A stretch of DNA of 41,888 nucleotides from Ruminococcus sp. (GTDB lineage Bacteria > Bacillota > Clostridia > Oscillospirales > Ruminococcaceae): assembly GCA_017534835.1 (NCBI GenBank), contig JAFXVT010000060.1, positions 1 through 41,888 on the forward strand. The letters are read 5' to 3'. Both the position numbers and the translations under genes were made by a program. How positions within the stretch are numbered: position 1 is the stretch's first letter; each line of letters starts with the position of its first letter. Under the pieces are notes generated by a model. That model saw only the letters and a program-made list of their open reading frames with translations. It had not been told where the DNA came from and did no database searches. Shown here one piece after another: positions 1-7,224 of the stretch.

Positions 1-140
1 GCGCATCAAGCTTAAGCTTGATGGTATGTCACCCATTGAGTACAGGCTCTGTGCCGCATAAAAAAGCGACCAAGATCTCTCTTAGTCGCTTTGCATAAGT
101 TTTCTTTTAAAACTTTGTCTAACTTTTTGGGGTCAGTTCA
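1..140 (+). mobile_element. Right end of an IS3-family insertion sequence (truncated by window edge)
   Basis: This holds the last codons of an OrfB transposase, a stem-loop at 64-93 (AAAGCGAC paired with GTCGCTTT) that could stop transcription, and a right terminal repeat ending at 140 in GGGGTCAGTTCA. Read in reverse, that terminus starts TGAACTGACCCC and continues to GTTAGACAAAG. It matches the left terminus near 41748 (TGAAATGCTCCCC, then GTTAGACAATG), as expected for imperfect IS3-family inverted repeats. The element ends 27 bp past the stop codon of the first small paralog gene. Element identity beyond family level cannot be judged from this stub. Confidence 0.8.
2..61 (+). CDS. IS3-family transposase OrfB, C-terminal 19 residues only
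   Basis: The frame opening at base 2 reads RIKLKLDGMSPIEYRLCAA and then TAA. The GMSP-EYR ending is typical of the integrase-type (DDE) OrfB of IS3/IS150-group elements, just after the last part of the catalytic core. The rest of the protein lies outside the window, so activity cannot be assessed. Confidence 0.8.
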   Translation, partial: RIKLKLDGMSPIEYRLCAA

Positions 141-167
141 TCCCTTTGGTGCTTTTTTGTATCTGAC

Positions 168-440
168 TCAGCCCTTCGACTTACTGCGAACGTAGTCGAC
201 AGCGGCTTGCTCACTGGCGAAGCTTTTTTTGTTCCTGATATTTTCTCTTTCGCGGAATGCCGCATAGAATCGGTCACCCTTCTGCCATATTTGCCAGCCG
301 CATTCGCCGTCAAAGATGTCGTAATCGCGTCCTGTTTTATTGGAGTGCCTGATAAGCTCATCGACCGTCGTTATCTGTTCGGGCTTGGCAGGAGCTGGCT
401 TCTTTTTTGGAGATTGTTTAGGCTTCTTCTTGTGAGACAT
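168..440 (-). CDS. Small basic-tailed hypothetical protein, paralog 1 (90 aa)
   Basis: I do not recognise the function. The first 23 residues are Lys/Pro-rich (MSHKKKPKQSPKKKPAPAKP). A compact domain follows with TTVDELI, GW-IWQKG, an aromatic pair and a SEQAAV-Y-RSKSKG tail. It is almost identical to the next gene (478-750) over the first 30 residues and clearly related to the end, so the pair is a recent tandem duplication. I chose the ATG at 440 because it matches the paralog and sits 6 nt after GGAGGT; an in-frame GTG two codons upstream overlaps that site. There is no signal peptide or membrane segment. A distant relative with the same layout sits at 34958-35455. Nucleic-acid binding by the basic tail is conceivable but unproven. 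Confidence 0.7.
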   Translation of the reverse strand: MSHKKKPKQSPKKKPAPAKPEQITTVDELIRHSNKTGRDYDIFDGECGWQIWQKGDRFYAAFRERENIRNKKSFASEQAAVDYVRSKSKG

Positions 441-477
441 ATTCACACCTCCGCTTCGGACAGCAGGCTTATCAGAT

Positions 478-750
478 TCAGCCCTTCGACTTACTGCGAA
501 TGTAGTTGACGGCGGCTTGCTCGCTGTCGAAAACCTTTCTGCGACCGACCTTATCTCTGTTGAGGGACGCTACGTAGAAATGGGCGCCCTTCTGCCATAT
601 ATTCCAGCCGCCTTCGTTGTCAAAGAGACCGTAAGAGTGTCCTGTTTTATTGGAGTGTTCTATAAGCTCATCGACCGTCGTTATCTGTTCGGGCTTGGCA
701 GGAGCGGGCTTCTTCTTCGGGCTCTGCTTTGGCTTCTTCTTATGTGACAT
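478..750 (-). CDS. Small basic-tailed hypothetical protein, paralog 2 (90 aa)
   Basis: This is the tandem paralog of the gene at 168-440, with the same Lys/Pro-rich N-terminus and the same GW-IWQKG and SEQAAV-Y-RSKSKG motifs. Divergence is concentrated in residues 31-75, so the tail and the TTVDELI segment are the most constrained parts. The ATG at 750 follows GGAGGT with a 7-nt gap. It begins 30 nt after the UPF0371 stop codon and could be co-transcribed with it. Function unknown. The small soluble format and duplication resemble immunity-type proteins, but no toxin gene is nearby. Confidence 0.7.
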   Translation of the reverse strand: MSHKKKPKQSPKKKPAPAKPEQITTVDELIEHSNKTGHSYGLFDNEGGWNIWQKGAHFYVASLNRDKVGRRKVFDSEQAAVNYIRSKSKG

Positions 751-780
751 AGTCGATACCTCCGTTGCGGACGGTGAGGC

Positions 781-2253
781 TTATTTGCTGTATTTGGGCT
801 CGCAGGTGAGGTTTATGCCGAGGCGCTTGAAGATGCGCTCGTCTACCGGCGAGAGGATAACAGTTGAATGTACCTCACAGCCGCGGAGCTTCACGATCTG
901 CTGCATAGCCTTCTCTGCATTCTCGTCTGTGGTAGCGCATATCGAGAGCGCAAGGAGAGTTTCGTCTGTATGTATTCTCGGGTTGTTGTTGCCGAGGTGG
1001 TTGACCTTGAGGTCCATAATGGGCTCGATAACGTGCGGTGACATAAGAAGTATCTCATCGTCGAGACCTGCAAAATATTTGAGTGCATTGAGCAGAAGTC
1101 CGGATACTGCGCCGAGCAGGTCAGAGGTCCTGCCGGTGAGGATAGTTCCGTCCGGGAGCTCCATTGCAGCCGCAGGAGCACCGGTCTCCTTCTCCTTTGC
1201 GAGGGCTGCTGCAACTACCTTTCTGTCCTCGGGAGTGACGTTAGCCTGCTTCATAAGGAGCTCGAGCTTCATTACCTCCTCCTCGGAGATGAGTCCCTTT
1301 CTTCTGTCGCAGACCGCTGTATAATAGCGGCGGATGACCTCGTCACACGCAGCCTTGCAGGTCACCTCGTCATCTATGATGCAGTTGCCTGCCATATTCA
1401 CGCCCATATCCGTAGGCGATTTGTAGGGCGACTGACCGAGTATCTTCTCGAACATAGCATTGAGTACCGGGAATATCTCAATATCGCGGTTGTAGTTGAC
1501 GGTAGTCTTGCCGTAAGCCTCAAGGTGGAAGGGGTCGATCATATTCACGTCGTTGAGGTCGGCAGTAGCAGCCTCATAGGCGATATTTACCGGGTGGCGG
1601 AGAGGAAGGTTCCATATCGGGAAGGTCTCGAACTTGGCATAGCCGGCGTTTCTGCCGCGCTTGTGCTCGTGGTAGAGCTGAGAGAGGCAGGTAGCCATTT
1701 TACCGCTTCCGGGTCCGGGAGCAGTGATGACAACAAGGCGGCGCGAGGTCTCGATGTAGTCGTTTTTGCCGTAGCCGTCGTCGCTGATTATGTGTTCAAG
1801 ATTCGAGGGATAGCCCTTGATGCTGTAGTGGTGATATACCTTTATGCCGAGGGCTTCGAGTCTGCTCTGGAAGGCGTCGGCAGTAGGCTGGTTGTCATAG
1901 CGTGTCAGCACGACGCTGCTGACATAGAGTCCGATCTTGGTGAATACGTTATACAGGCGGATAACATCGACATCGTATGTGATACCGAGGTCGCCGCGGA
2001 CCTTGTTCTTCTCGATGTCGTCAGAGTTGATTACGATCACTATCTCAGCCTCGTCCTTTAGCTGGAGCAGCATCTGGAGCTTGCTGTCGGGCTTGAAGCC
2101 GGGGAGTACACGTGAAGCGTGGTAGTCATCGAAGAGCTTGCCGCCGAACTCGAGGTAGAGCTTGTCGCCGAACTGCTCGATGCGCTGGCGGATATGCTCG
2201 GACTGCATTTTCAGATATTTTTCGTTGTCGAAGCCAATTTTCCGATCGGACAT
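781..2253 (-). CDS. UPF0371 / DUF1846 family protein (490 aa)
   Basis: The start MSDRKIGFDNEKYLKMQ and the full length of about 490 residues match the conserved UPF0371 (DUF1846) family of Firmicutes and Actinobacteria, whose biochemical role is not established. A P-loop-like GPGSGK segment (about residue 178) lies in the middle, followed by LYHEHKRG. The open frame extends 48 codons further upstream, but that stretch is Phe/Ile-rich and covers the promoter. The ATG at 2253 has GGAGG 8 nt upstream and matches the family N-terminus, so I used it. The gene has its own promoter (2288-2316) and leads into the two small paralogs. It is predicted soluble and cytoplasmic. Confidence 0.88.
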   Translation of the reverse strand: MSDRKIGFDNEKYLKMQSEHIRQRIEQFGDKLYLEFGGKLFDDYHASRVLPGFKPDSKLQMLLQLKDEAEIVIVINSDDIEKNKVRGDLGITYDVDVIRLYNVFTKIGLYVSSVVLTRYDNQPTADAFQSRLEALGIKVYHHYSIKGYPSNLEHIISDDGYGKNDYIETSRRLVVITAPGPGSGKMATCLSQLYHEHKRGRNAGYAKFETFPIWNLPLRHPVNIAYEAATADLNDVNMIDPFHLEAYGKTTVNYNRDIEIFPVLNAMFEKILGQSPYKSPTDMGVNMAGNCIIDDEVTCKAACDEVIRRYYTAVCDRRKGLISEEEVMKLELLMKQANVTPEDRKVVAAALAKEKETGAPAAAMELPDGTILTGRTSDLLGAVSGLLLNALKYFAGLDDEILLMSPHVIEPIMDLKVNHLGNNNPRIHTDETLLALSICATTDENAEKAMQQIVKLRGCEVHSTVILSPVDERIFKRLGINLTCEPKYSK

Positions 2254-2287
2254 AAAACATTCCTCCATAAAAAAACAATACATTATT

Positions 2288-2316
2288 ATTATAAAACAAA
2301 AGCTGTCAAAAATCAA
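2288..2316 (-). promoter_or_regulatory. Sigma-A-type promoter of the UPF0371 gene
   Basis: On the minus strand TTGATT (2316-2311) and TATAAT (2293-2288) are separated by 17 bp, in an AT-rich gap between a terminator and the gene start at 2253. Confidence 0.6.
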
Positions 2317-2345
2317 GAAAAAAATGAAATTTTTCCTGTTCTGCC

Positions 2346-2387
2346 AAAAAGCTGACCGCAGCTCCCTGTTCTTCGGGAACTGCGGTC
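2346..2387 (-). terminator. Rho-independent terminator of the coaX-coaBC operon
   Basis: A 13-bp stem (GACCGCAG-TTCCC paired with GGGAGCTGCGGTC, one G-T wobble) with a short loop is followed on the minus strand by AGC and five T. It lies just after the BFD-type gene and before the UPF0371 promoter. Confidence 0.8.
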
Positions 2388-2397
2388 TTTCACGCAT

Positions 2398-2595
2398 TTA
2401 TGCCATCATTATCTGAGAGATAGTCTTCATTATGTCATCGTGGCAGCCGCCGCAGCCTGTCGAGCAGTGGGTCGCCTGCTGTACCTTGTCGAACAGTGCG
2501 ACTGCGTCTTCGAGACGGTCGCAGTCAGAGAGAGCGTCCTCAACATCGAAATAGGTAACGCCCATGCAGTGGCAGATCTCATAATTCTCTTTCAT
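2398..2595 (-). CDS. BFD-type [2Fe-2S]-binding protein (65 aa)
   Basis: A 65-residue protein with four cysteines in the pattern of the BFD-like (bacterioferritin-associated ferredoxin) fold: CHC near residue 8 and CSTGCGGCHDD near residue 44. Such domains bind a [2Fe-2S] cluster, either alone or within larger redox proteins. The ATG at 2595 follows AAGGAGG by 6 nt. It is the last gene of the coaX operon, 11 nt after coaBC. An electron-transfer or cluster-carrying role is inferred; no partner redox enzyme is adjacent. Confidence 0.8.
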   Translation of the reverse strand: MKENYEICHCMGVTYFDVEDALSDCDRLEDAVALFDKVQQATHCSTGCGGCHDDIMKTISQIMMA

Positions 2596-2606
2596 AGCTT
2601 TCCTCC

Positions 2607-3797
2607 TTATTTCAGCGCCGCGAGCTTGCTGAGGATAATATTTGCCGCGTCGAACTTGCTCATCAGCTCGAGCTCCTCATCACCGTCCGGGGTTATCATC
2701 GTTATGACATTGGTATCGGTCCCGAAGCCTGCGCCAGCCTTCTTTATCGAATTTGCGCATATCATATCGCAGTTCTTTTTGGTGAGCTTTTTCCGTGAAT
2801 TCTCGATAACGTTCTCGGTCTCCATCGAGAAGCCGCAGACGATCTGTCCCTCGCGCTTGTGCTCGCCGATGTATTTGAGAATGTCAGTTGTGCGTTTCAG
2901 CTCGATGACCATATCGCCGTCAGATTTCTTTATCTTGTTGTCTGCAACTGTAACGGGCGTATAATCCGCGACTGCTGCCGCCTTCACGATGATGTCGCTC
3001 TCGCCGAGGTGCTCCTTCACAGCATTGAACATATCCTCTGCGGACTGCACCCTCACTACGTTCACGAACATCGGCGGCTCAACATCGGTGTGCGCAGCAA
3101 CGACAGTGACATCTGCGCCGCGCAGCATAGCCGCACGTGCTATCGCAAAGCCCATTTTTCCGCTCGAATGGTTGGTGATGAAGCGGACGGGGTCGATGCT
3201 CTCACGTGTAGCGCCTGCTGTGACGAGCAGCTTCTTTCCGGCGAGGTCCTTTTCAAAGGCAGCCTCGCGGACGATGTACTCGAGCAGAGTTTCTTCATCG
3301 GGGAGCTTTCCGTCGCCGATGTCGCGGTTAGCGAGCATACCCTTCACCGGCTCGATGATCTCATAGCCGTGGCGGCGGAGCTTTTCGAGATTCTCCTGCA
3401 CTATCGGGTTGTGGAACATATTGTGGTTCATCGCCGGAGCGATGATCTTCTTGCAGGTGCAAGCCATAACAGTCGTTGTGAGCATATCGTCGGCGATACC
3501 GTTTGCTATCTTGCCGATGACGTTCGCAGTTGCCGGAGCTATCATAACGACGTCCGCCTTCTTCGCGATAGAAACGTGCTCGACGCTGTACTCGAAATTG
3601 CGGTCGAAGGTATCAATGAGGCACTTGTGCTGAGTCAGGGTCTCGAACGTCAGCGGATGAACGAAATTCTGCGTATTTTCGGTCATTGAGACGTGAACGT
3701 CCGCTCCGAGCTTCGTGAGCATACGCGCAAGATTGCATATCTTATAGGCTGCGATAGAGCTTGAGACTCCGAGCAGCACGGTCTTTCCTGTAAGCAT
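2607..3797 (-). CDS. coaBC: Bifunctional phosphopantothenoylcysteine decarboxylase / phosphopantothenate-cysteine ligase
   Basis: CoaBC catalyses the second and third steps of coenzyme A synthesis: ligation of cysteine to 4'-phosphopantothenate, then decarboxylation. The N-terminal flavoprotein half shows GVSSSIAAYK and the PAMNHNMF active-site motif (about residue 139). The C-terminal synthetase half shows GATRESIDPVRFITNHSSGKMG (split about residue 190) and the late KK-CDMICAN lysine segment. Length 396 aa is normal. I start at the ATG at 3797, which gives the usual MLTGKTVLLGVS N-terminus 5 nt after the GNAT stop. In Bacillus this gene sits between rpoZ and priA. Here it is grouped with coaX, so two CoA enzymes share one transcript. 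Confidence 0.95.
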   Translation of the reverse strand: MLTGKTVLLGVSSSIAAYKICNLARMLTKLGADVHVSMTENTQNFVHPLTFETLTQHKCLIDTFDRNFEYSVEHVSIAKKADVVMIAPATANVIGKIANGIADDMLTTTVMACTCKKIIAPAMNHNMFHNPIVQENLEKLRRHGYEIIEPVKGMLANRDIGDGKLPDEETLLEYIVREAAFEKDLAGKKLLVTAGATRESIDPVRFITNHSSGKMGFAIARAAMLRGADVTVVAAHTDVEPPMFVNVVRVQSAEDMFNAVKEHLGESDIIVKAAAVADYTPVTVADNKIKKSDGDMVIELKRTTDILKYIGEHKREGQIVCGFSMETENVIENSRKKLTKKNCDMICANSIKKAGAGFGTDTNVITMITPDGDEELELMSKFDAANIILSKLAALK

Positions 3798-3802
3798 TTC
3801 CG

Positions 3803-4252
3803 TTAAGCTTCCTTTCCGAGTGCGAGCTTCACGAGCGGCACCCATTCGTCCTCTGTCATTTTCTCGCCTGTCAGCTCAAAGCCGTGGCGCTTGTAGAAGC
3901 TGATACCGCGCGTGTTGTATTCGAGCGCCCAGAGCCAGCGCACGCCGAGCTCGTCCGTTGCGAACTCCAGCAGCTTTGCACCGATACCGCCGCTCTGGAA
4001 CTGAGGGTCAACGTAGAGCTTTTCGAGCTCATCGCCGACAGCACGGATAAATCCGCGCACAACCCCGTCATCGTAAACGTATACGCCGGAGAGATCCTCT
4101 GCGAATCTCTTTGCGGTATCGAGCACGTTCAGCTCGCCGAAATAGAACGGGTCATTCTTGAAAAAGCGGTAGAAATTGAGACGGTAATTGAACACCATTA
4201 TCTCGGCAATGCGCGAAACATCCGACTGCTCCGCACGCCTTACATTTTTCAT
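3803..4252 (-). CDS. GNAT-family N-acetyltransferase
   Basis: A single GNAT fold: the N-terminal segment NVRRAEQSDVSRIAEI, the acetyl-CoA pyrophosphate-binding region LYVDPQFQSGGIGAKLL (Q-x-x-G-I-G type, about residue 90), and the C-terminal N-RGISFYKRHGFE typical of substrate-side strands. It would transfer acetyl from acetyl-CoA to an amine of unknown identity. I prefer the ATG at 4252 because GGAG lies 6 nt upstream. An ATG at 4273, overlapping the upstream stop as TGATG, would add seven residues and is also plausible through translational coupling. It is third in the coaX operon. Its link to CoA synthesis may only be shared use of acetyl-CoA. Confidence 0.85.
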   Translation of the reverse strand: MKNVRRAEQSDVSRIAEIMVFNYRLNFYRFFKNDPFYFGELNVLDTAKRFAEDLSGVYVYDDGVVRGFIRAVGDELEKLYVDPQFQSGGIGAKLLEFATDELGVRWLWALEYNTRGISFYKRHGFELTGEKMTEDEWVPLVKLALGKEA

Positions 4253-4272
4253 ACAGGTCTCCGCCGGCAGCA

Positions 4273-4614
4273 TCAGAAATTCGAGCCGTTCCAGCCCCAG
4301 CTCTCGGTCTCGGAATATTTTACGTATACCCTGTCGGAGGATATGCCGAGCGAATCGGTGAGGATACCTGTGATATGGCTCGTGAGAGTTGTCTTTGCGT
4401 TGTGTGAAGCTCCGCCGTAGAGACTTACCTCTACCATTGCAGCCGGCTCGTTCGTGCCCTTGAACCAGAGCATATAATCCGGAACGATGCCCACCATGAG
4501 CCAGCCCTCGGACTTTCCGGGGATAGCTGTGATAGCCTGACCGAGAGCAGATTTTATATCTGCTGCTGTGTCTGCTGAAACTGAAACATTTGTCTTAACT
4601 TCAATGAACGGCAT
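4273..4614 (-). CDS. MIF-like tautomerase (macrophage migration inhibitory factor family)
   Basis: The 113-residue protein keeps the hallmarks of the MIF/tautomerase superfamily at full length. Pro follows Met1 (catalytic after Met removal). Other matches are a TGK-like PGK near residue 33, VGIVPD, G-x-x-EPAA, and the C-terminal ISSDRVYVKY...GWNGSNF, which closely tracks the animal MIF ending (ISPDRVYINY...GWNNSTF). A keto-enol tautomerase activity of unknown physiological substrate is likely. It is the second gene of the coaX operon, 12 nt after coaX and overlapping the GNAT gene. No signal peptide is seen, although MIF proteins can leave cells without one. Confidence 0.9.
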   Translation of the reverse strand: MPFIEVKTNVSVSADTAADIKSALGQAITAIPGKSEGWLMVGIVPDYMLWFKGTNEPAAMVEVSLYGGASHNAKTTLTSHITGILTDSLGISSDRVYVKYSETESWGWNGSNF

Positions 4615-4626
4615 AACTGATTCCTC

Positions 4627-5400
4627 CTATTTTTTCTTGTTTTTATTGTAGATTATCGTAAGTCCCTTTATGAGAAGGTTCTTATCGAGAATGACCTCTT
4701 TTTTGCAGAGCGGAACAACGACCTCAGCGAGACCGCCTGTTGCGACTGCTGTACACTTTCCGCCCATTTCCTCCTCGATGCGCTCGATGATACCGTCGAG
4801 AGCGCAGGCATTGGAGTAGAGCGAGCCGCTCTTCATACAGTCGATAGTATTTCTTCCGATGATATTCGGCGGCAGCTCGAAGTCTATCTTCGGGAGCTGT
4901 GCCGTGCGGTTGATGAGCGCATCAGTCGAAACGCCCATACCCGTGAAAATGAGACCGCCGAGGTAGTTCTTATTGCTGTCGACTACCGATACAGTCGTTG
5001 CCGTGCCCATATCAATGATTATGAGAGGAGTCGGGTACTGGTTTATAGCAGCAACGGCATCAACAGCCTGGTCGCTTCCGAGCTGTCGGGGATTGTCGAT
5101 GAGGATATTCAGACCCGTCTTTACTCCCGGACCTGCAATCATAACATCAACTCCGAACAGCTTGCGGATAGCCTCTTTCACGGTATTTGTCACCGAGGGA
5201 ACGACCGATGACATTATCGCATCGTGTATATCGCTGCACTTGAAATTGTTCATTTCGAGGATATTCCTGATAAGGACCGCATATTCCGCAGCAGTTGCGT
5301 TGTGGTTGGTGGAAATGCGCTCAAAAACGAGGATCTCGTCGTTATCGTCAACGCAGCCGAAAACGATGTTTGTATTGCCTATATCAACAGCTAAAAGCAT
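4627..5400 (-). CDS. coaX: Type III pantothenate kinase
   Basis: CoaX phosphorylates pantothenate with ATP, the first step of CoA synthesis. The type III form is insensitive to CoA feedback and needs a monovalent cation. The ASKHA fold is clear: DIGNTN at residue 6 (phosphate 1 motif), the GPGVKTGLNI segment, D-AVDAVAA, IDMGTATT (about residue 132) and the GG-I-GM loop. Length 257 aa is normal. Of three in-frame ATGs, the one at 5400 lies 6 nt after AAAGGAGGT and gives the family N-terminus. It is the first gene of the operon that continues to coaBC. Confidence 0.94.
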   Translation of the reverse strand: MLLAVDIGNTNIVFGCVDDNDEILVFERISTNHNATAAEYAVLIRNILEMNNFKCSDIHDAIMSSVVPSVTNTVKEAIRKLFGVDVMIAGPGVKTGLNILIDNPRQLGSDQAVDAVAAINQYPTPLIIIDMGTATTVSVVDSNKNYLGGLIFTGMGVSTDALINRTAQLPKIDFELPPNIIGRNTIDCMKSGSLYSNACALDGIIERIEEEMGGKCTAVATGGLAEVVVPLCKKEVILDKNLLIKGLTIIYNKNKKK

Positions 5401-5433
5401 AAGCATACCTCCTTTAGTCATAACTGCACTTGT

Positions 5434-5462
5434 ATTATAACATATTATTCACCAAATAGCAA
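5434..5462 (-). promoter_or_regulatory. Sigma-A-type promoter of the coaX operon
   Basis: On the minus strand TTGCTA (5462-5457) and a perfect TATAAT (5439-5434) are 17 bp apart, giving a start about 25 nt before the coaX ATG. It lies beyond the 98-bp repeat array, which therefore separates it from the ABC operon upstream. Confidence 0.6.
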
Positions 5463-5509
5463 CAGACGCGGCGAAAAACTTCCGGTACGAATAACTTTGC
5501 TGCGAAACT

Positions 5510-5822
5510 GGCTGAAGGGACACCCCTTTTTATATTGCTTCCCATAACGAAAAACGCAGGCTGCCGGGGCGTGGACCTGTGGTCCGGACACGGTAACCTG
5601 CGAATATGGCTAAAGGGACACCCTTTTTATATTGCTTCCCATAACGAAAAAACGCAGGCTGCCGGGTCGCGAACCTATGGTTCGGACACGGTAACCTGCG
5701 AAACTGGCTAAAGGGACACCCTTTTTATATTGCTTCCCATAGCGTAAAAACGCAGGCTACCGGGTCGTGAACCTATGGTTCAGATACGGTAACCTGCGAA
5801 ATTGGCTAAAGGGACACCCTTT
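5510..5822. repeat. Tandem array of three 98-bp structured units plus a 19-bp partial unit
   Basis: Units begin at 5510, 5608 and 5706 with an exact 98-bp period; a 19-bp fourth start (5804-5822) runs into the DUF4340 stop codon. Each unit has AAGGGACACCC followed by a T-run and TATATTGCTTCCCATA, then a stem-loop at 5555-5602, 5653-5700 and 5751-5798. Its outer 12-bp stem is CGCAGGCTGCCG with CGGTAACCTGCG. The inner hairpin is GGACC-TGT-GGTCC in unit 1 but GAACC-TAT-GGTTC in units 2 and 3, a compensatory pair change that favours a conserved structure. On the minus strand each stem is followed by five or six T, so every unit could terminate ABC-operon transcripts. There is no open reading frame of note. 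Confidence 0.92.
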
Positions 5823-7224
5823 ATGGAGTGCTGCGGTCAAGACCTGTGAGCCCGCAGAGTGAATCGTAATACGACATCATCGAGCTGTTTCCGCTGATGA
5901 ATGAGGAATCTGTCTTTGTACCGGAGTATTTGCCGTTTACGAATACATAGCATTCGGTCCCTTCTCCGGCAGAAACGAGGTCTACCTTTGATTCCTCGCC
6001 GCTGTTGAGCACGTATCTCGCAGAGAGAACGGGCTCCTTGAGCTCCGGCTTTGCCTTGACGTCAATGTCGGATATAGTGATGTAGGAGAATGAATTGTAG
6101 AAGTTGGTGAACATATTCATCACCTCAGCCTTTGTGAGGTCGATGGCAGTTCCGCGGCATTCAGCAGTTCCGGCTTTCGCATCGAGTGTGAACTTGTCGG
6201 ATGCCTCAGCACAGCTGAACTCGAATTCGCTGATATTGAACATATTCGCGCTCTCGACATTCTGAAGCACGAGGTCGAAGAGGTCATAGTCGATAAAATC
6301 GAGGTCGCTCGTGTAATACTGTCCGATAAGGCCGCTCTCCTTGATGAGGATATAGGTCATCTTCGAGGATTCGCGTCCGTAGCGGCTGAGCAGGAGAGTG
6401 TGAGTCTTGCCGTCATTTCCCTTTACAGTGAGCTCGGCGTAAGGCGCATCGAGACCGTATTGTGAGAGGTCGGAGGCATTTTCCTCGACGAGCTGAGCAG
6501 CCGAAAGACGTGCGAGCACCGTTACTATCGTATCGGGACGAGTCTGATTGACAGTGAGCATACTGTACTCGGAGGGAAGTGTCCATGTTCTTGTCTCAGG
6601 GTCGAGCGTGAGATCGTATATCTCCTCGCCGTCGCGTTTCAGACGGATACCGGTTATCTCCGCGTCGGAGTAGGGGACAACGCTGCTGTCGATGAGGTCG
6701 AACCTCGAATAGAGCAGCGTGGTTATGTCAGCGGACTGAACTGCGTAGATCTTGTTGTTGCCGTCAGCCATTGCGTAGTAGTAATTGCCTGTCGGGCTTA
6801 CATCGCCGATATTGAGCGTGTATGACTTGCTTCCGTCGCCGACCGTTACGACATACGGGTCATCAAGACCGTACTTCGCCTTGCTCTCGTCATCAGCCTC
6901 GCCGTAATTCGTATCGGCTTTGAGAGCACTGAGTGTGGTGCATATCTGCTGAGGCTTGGTCTGGTCGAGGGGGAAGCTGTTGCCGGAATCGGAGGAGTTC
7001 ACCCATTTTTCGTTCTCGATGACGAAGGAATAATCGCCTTCGGGACTGTTTATCTCGACAGTGTTTATGGAATCCGCATCGAATCTGAATATCTCATTCT
7101 CAGCAAGCTTTTCGGCAGCCTGCTTCTTCTCCTTGGTGTCCTTGTCCTTTACGATAAAGAAGGCGGCGGTGGAGACTCCGGCTGCTGCGGCGAGCGCTGC
7201 AACTGCGATGATACCTTTTTTCAT
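5821..7224 (-). CDS. DUF4340-family protein, last gene of a Gld-like ABC operon
   Basis: 467 residues with an N-terminal membrane anchor (about residues 4-26, Ala-rich) and a large extracytoplasmic part. That part contains repeated blocks of the DUF4340 type: a YGLDDPY block near residue 120, a matching YGLDAPY block near residue 258, and following TVKGNDGK-like strands. DUF4340 proteins are commonly encoded beside GldA/GldF/GldG-like ABC genes; their job is not defined. The start at 7224 overlaps the preceding stop as TAATG and also has AAGGAG 9-10 nt upstream, so translation is probably coupled. An upstream in-frame ATG adds eight residues but lies within the previous gene. The stop codon lies at the edge of the 98-bp repeat array. 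Confidence 0.85.
   Translation of the reverse strand: MKKGIIAVAALAAAAGVSTAAFFIVKDKDTKEKKQAAEKLAENEIFRFDADSINTVEINSPEGDYSFVIENEKWVNSSDSGNSFPLDQTKPQQICTTLSALKADTNYGEADDESKAKYGLDDPYVVTVGDGSKSYTLNIGDVSPTGNYYYAMADGNNKIYAVQSADITTLLYSRFDLIDSSVVPYSDAEITGIRLKRDGEEIYDLTLDPETRTWTLPSEYSMLTVNQTRPDTIVTVLARLSAAQLVEENASDLSQYGLDAPYAELTVKGNDGKTHTLLLSRYGRESSKMTYILIKESGLIGQYYTSDLDFIDYDLFDLVLQNVESANMFNISEFEFSCAEASDKFTLDAKAGTAECRGTAIDLTKAEVMNMFTNFYNSFSYITISDIDVKAKPELKEPVLSARYVLNSGEESKVDLVSAGEGTECYVFVNGKYSGTKTDSSFISGNSSMMSYYDSLCGLTGLDRSTP

Noticed and set aside
168-750. Toxin-antitoxin pair
   Set aside because: The two small genes are close paralogs of each other, not two different partners, and neither shows toxin or DNA-binding antitoxin motifs.
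2254-2397. 48-residue N-terminal extension of the UPF0371 protein
   Set aside because: It is Phe/Ile-rich, covers the promoter, and the ATG at 2253 has a good ribosome site and the family N-terminus.
2859-3689. Long plus-strand open frame (276 aa) opposite coaBC
   Set aside because: It is the mirror of a clear coaBC gene, has no ribosome site and reads as low-complexity His/Asp/Arg-rich sequence typical of antisense frames in GC-balanced codons.
5510-5822. CRISPR array
   Set aside because: The whole 98-bp unit repeats, there are no unique spacers, and no cas gene is near.
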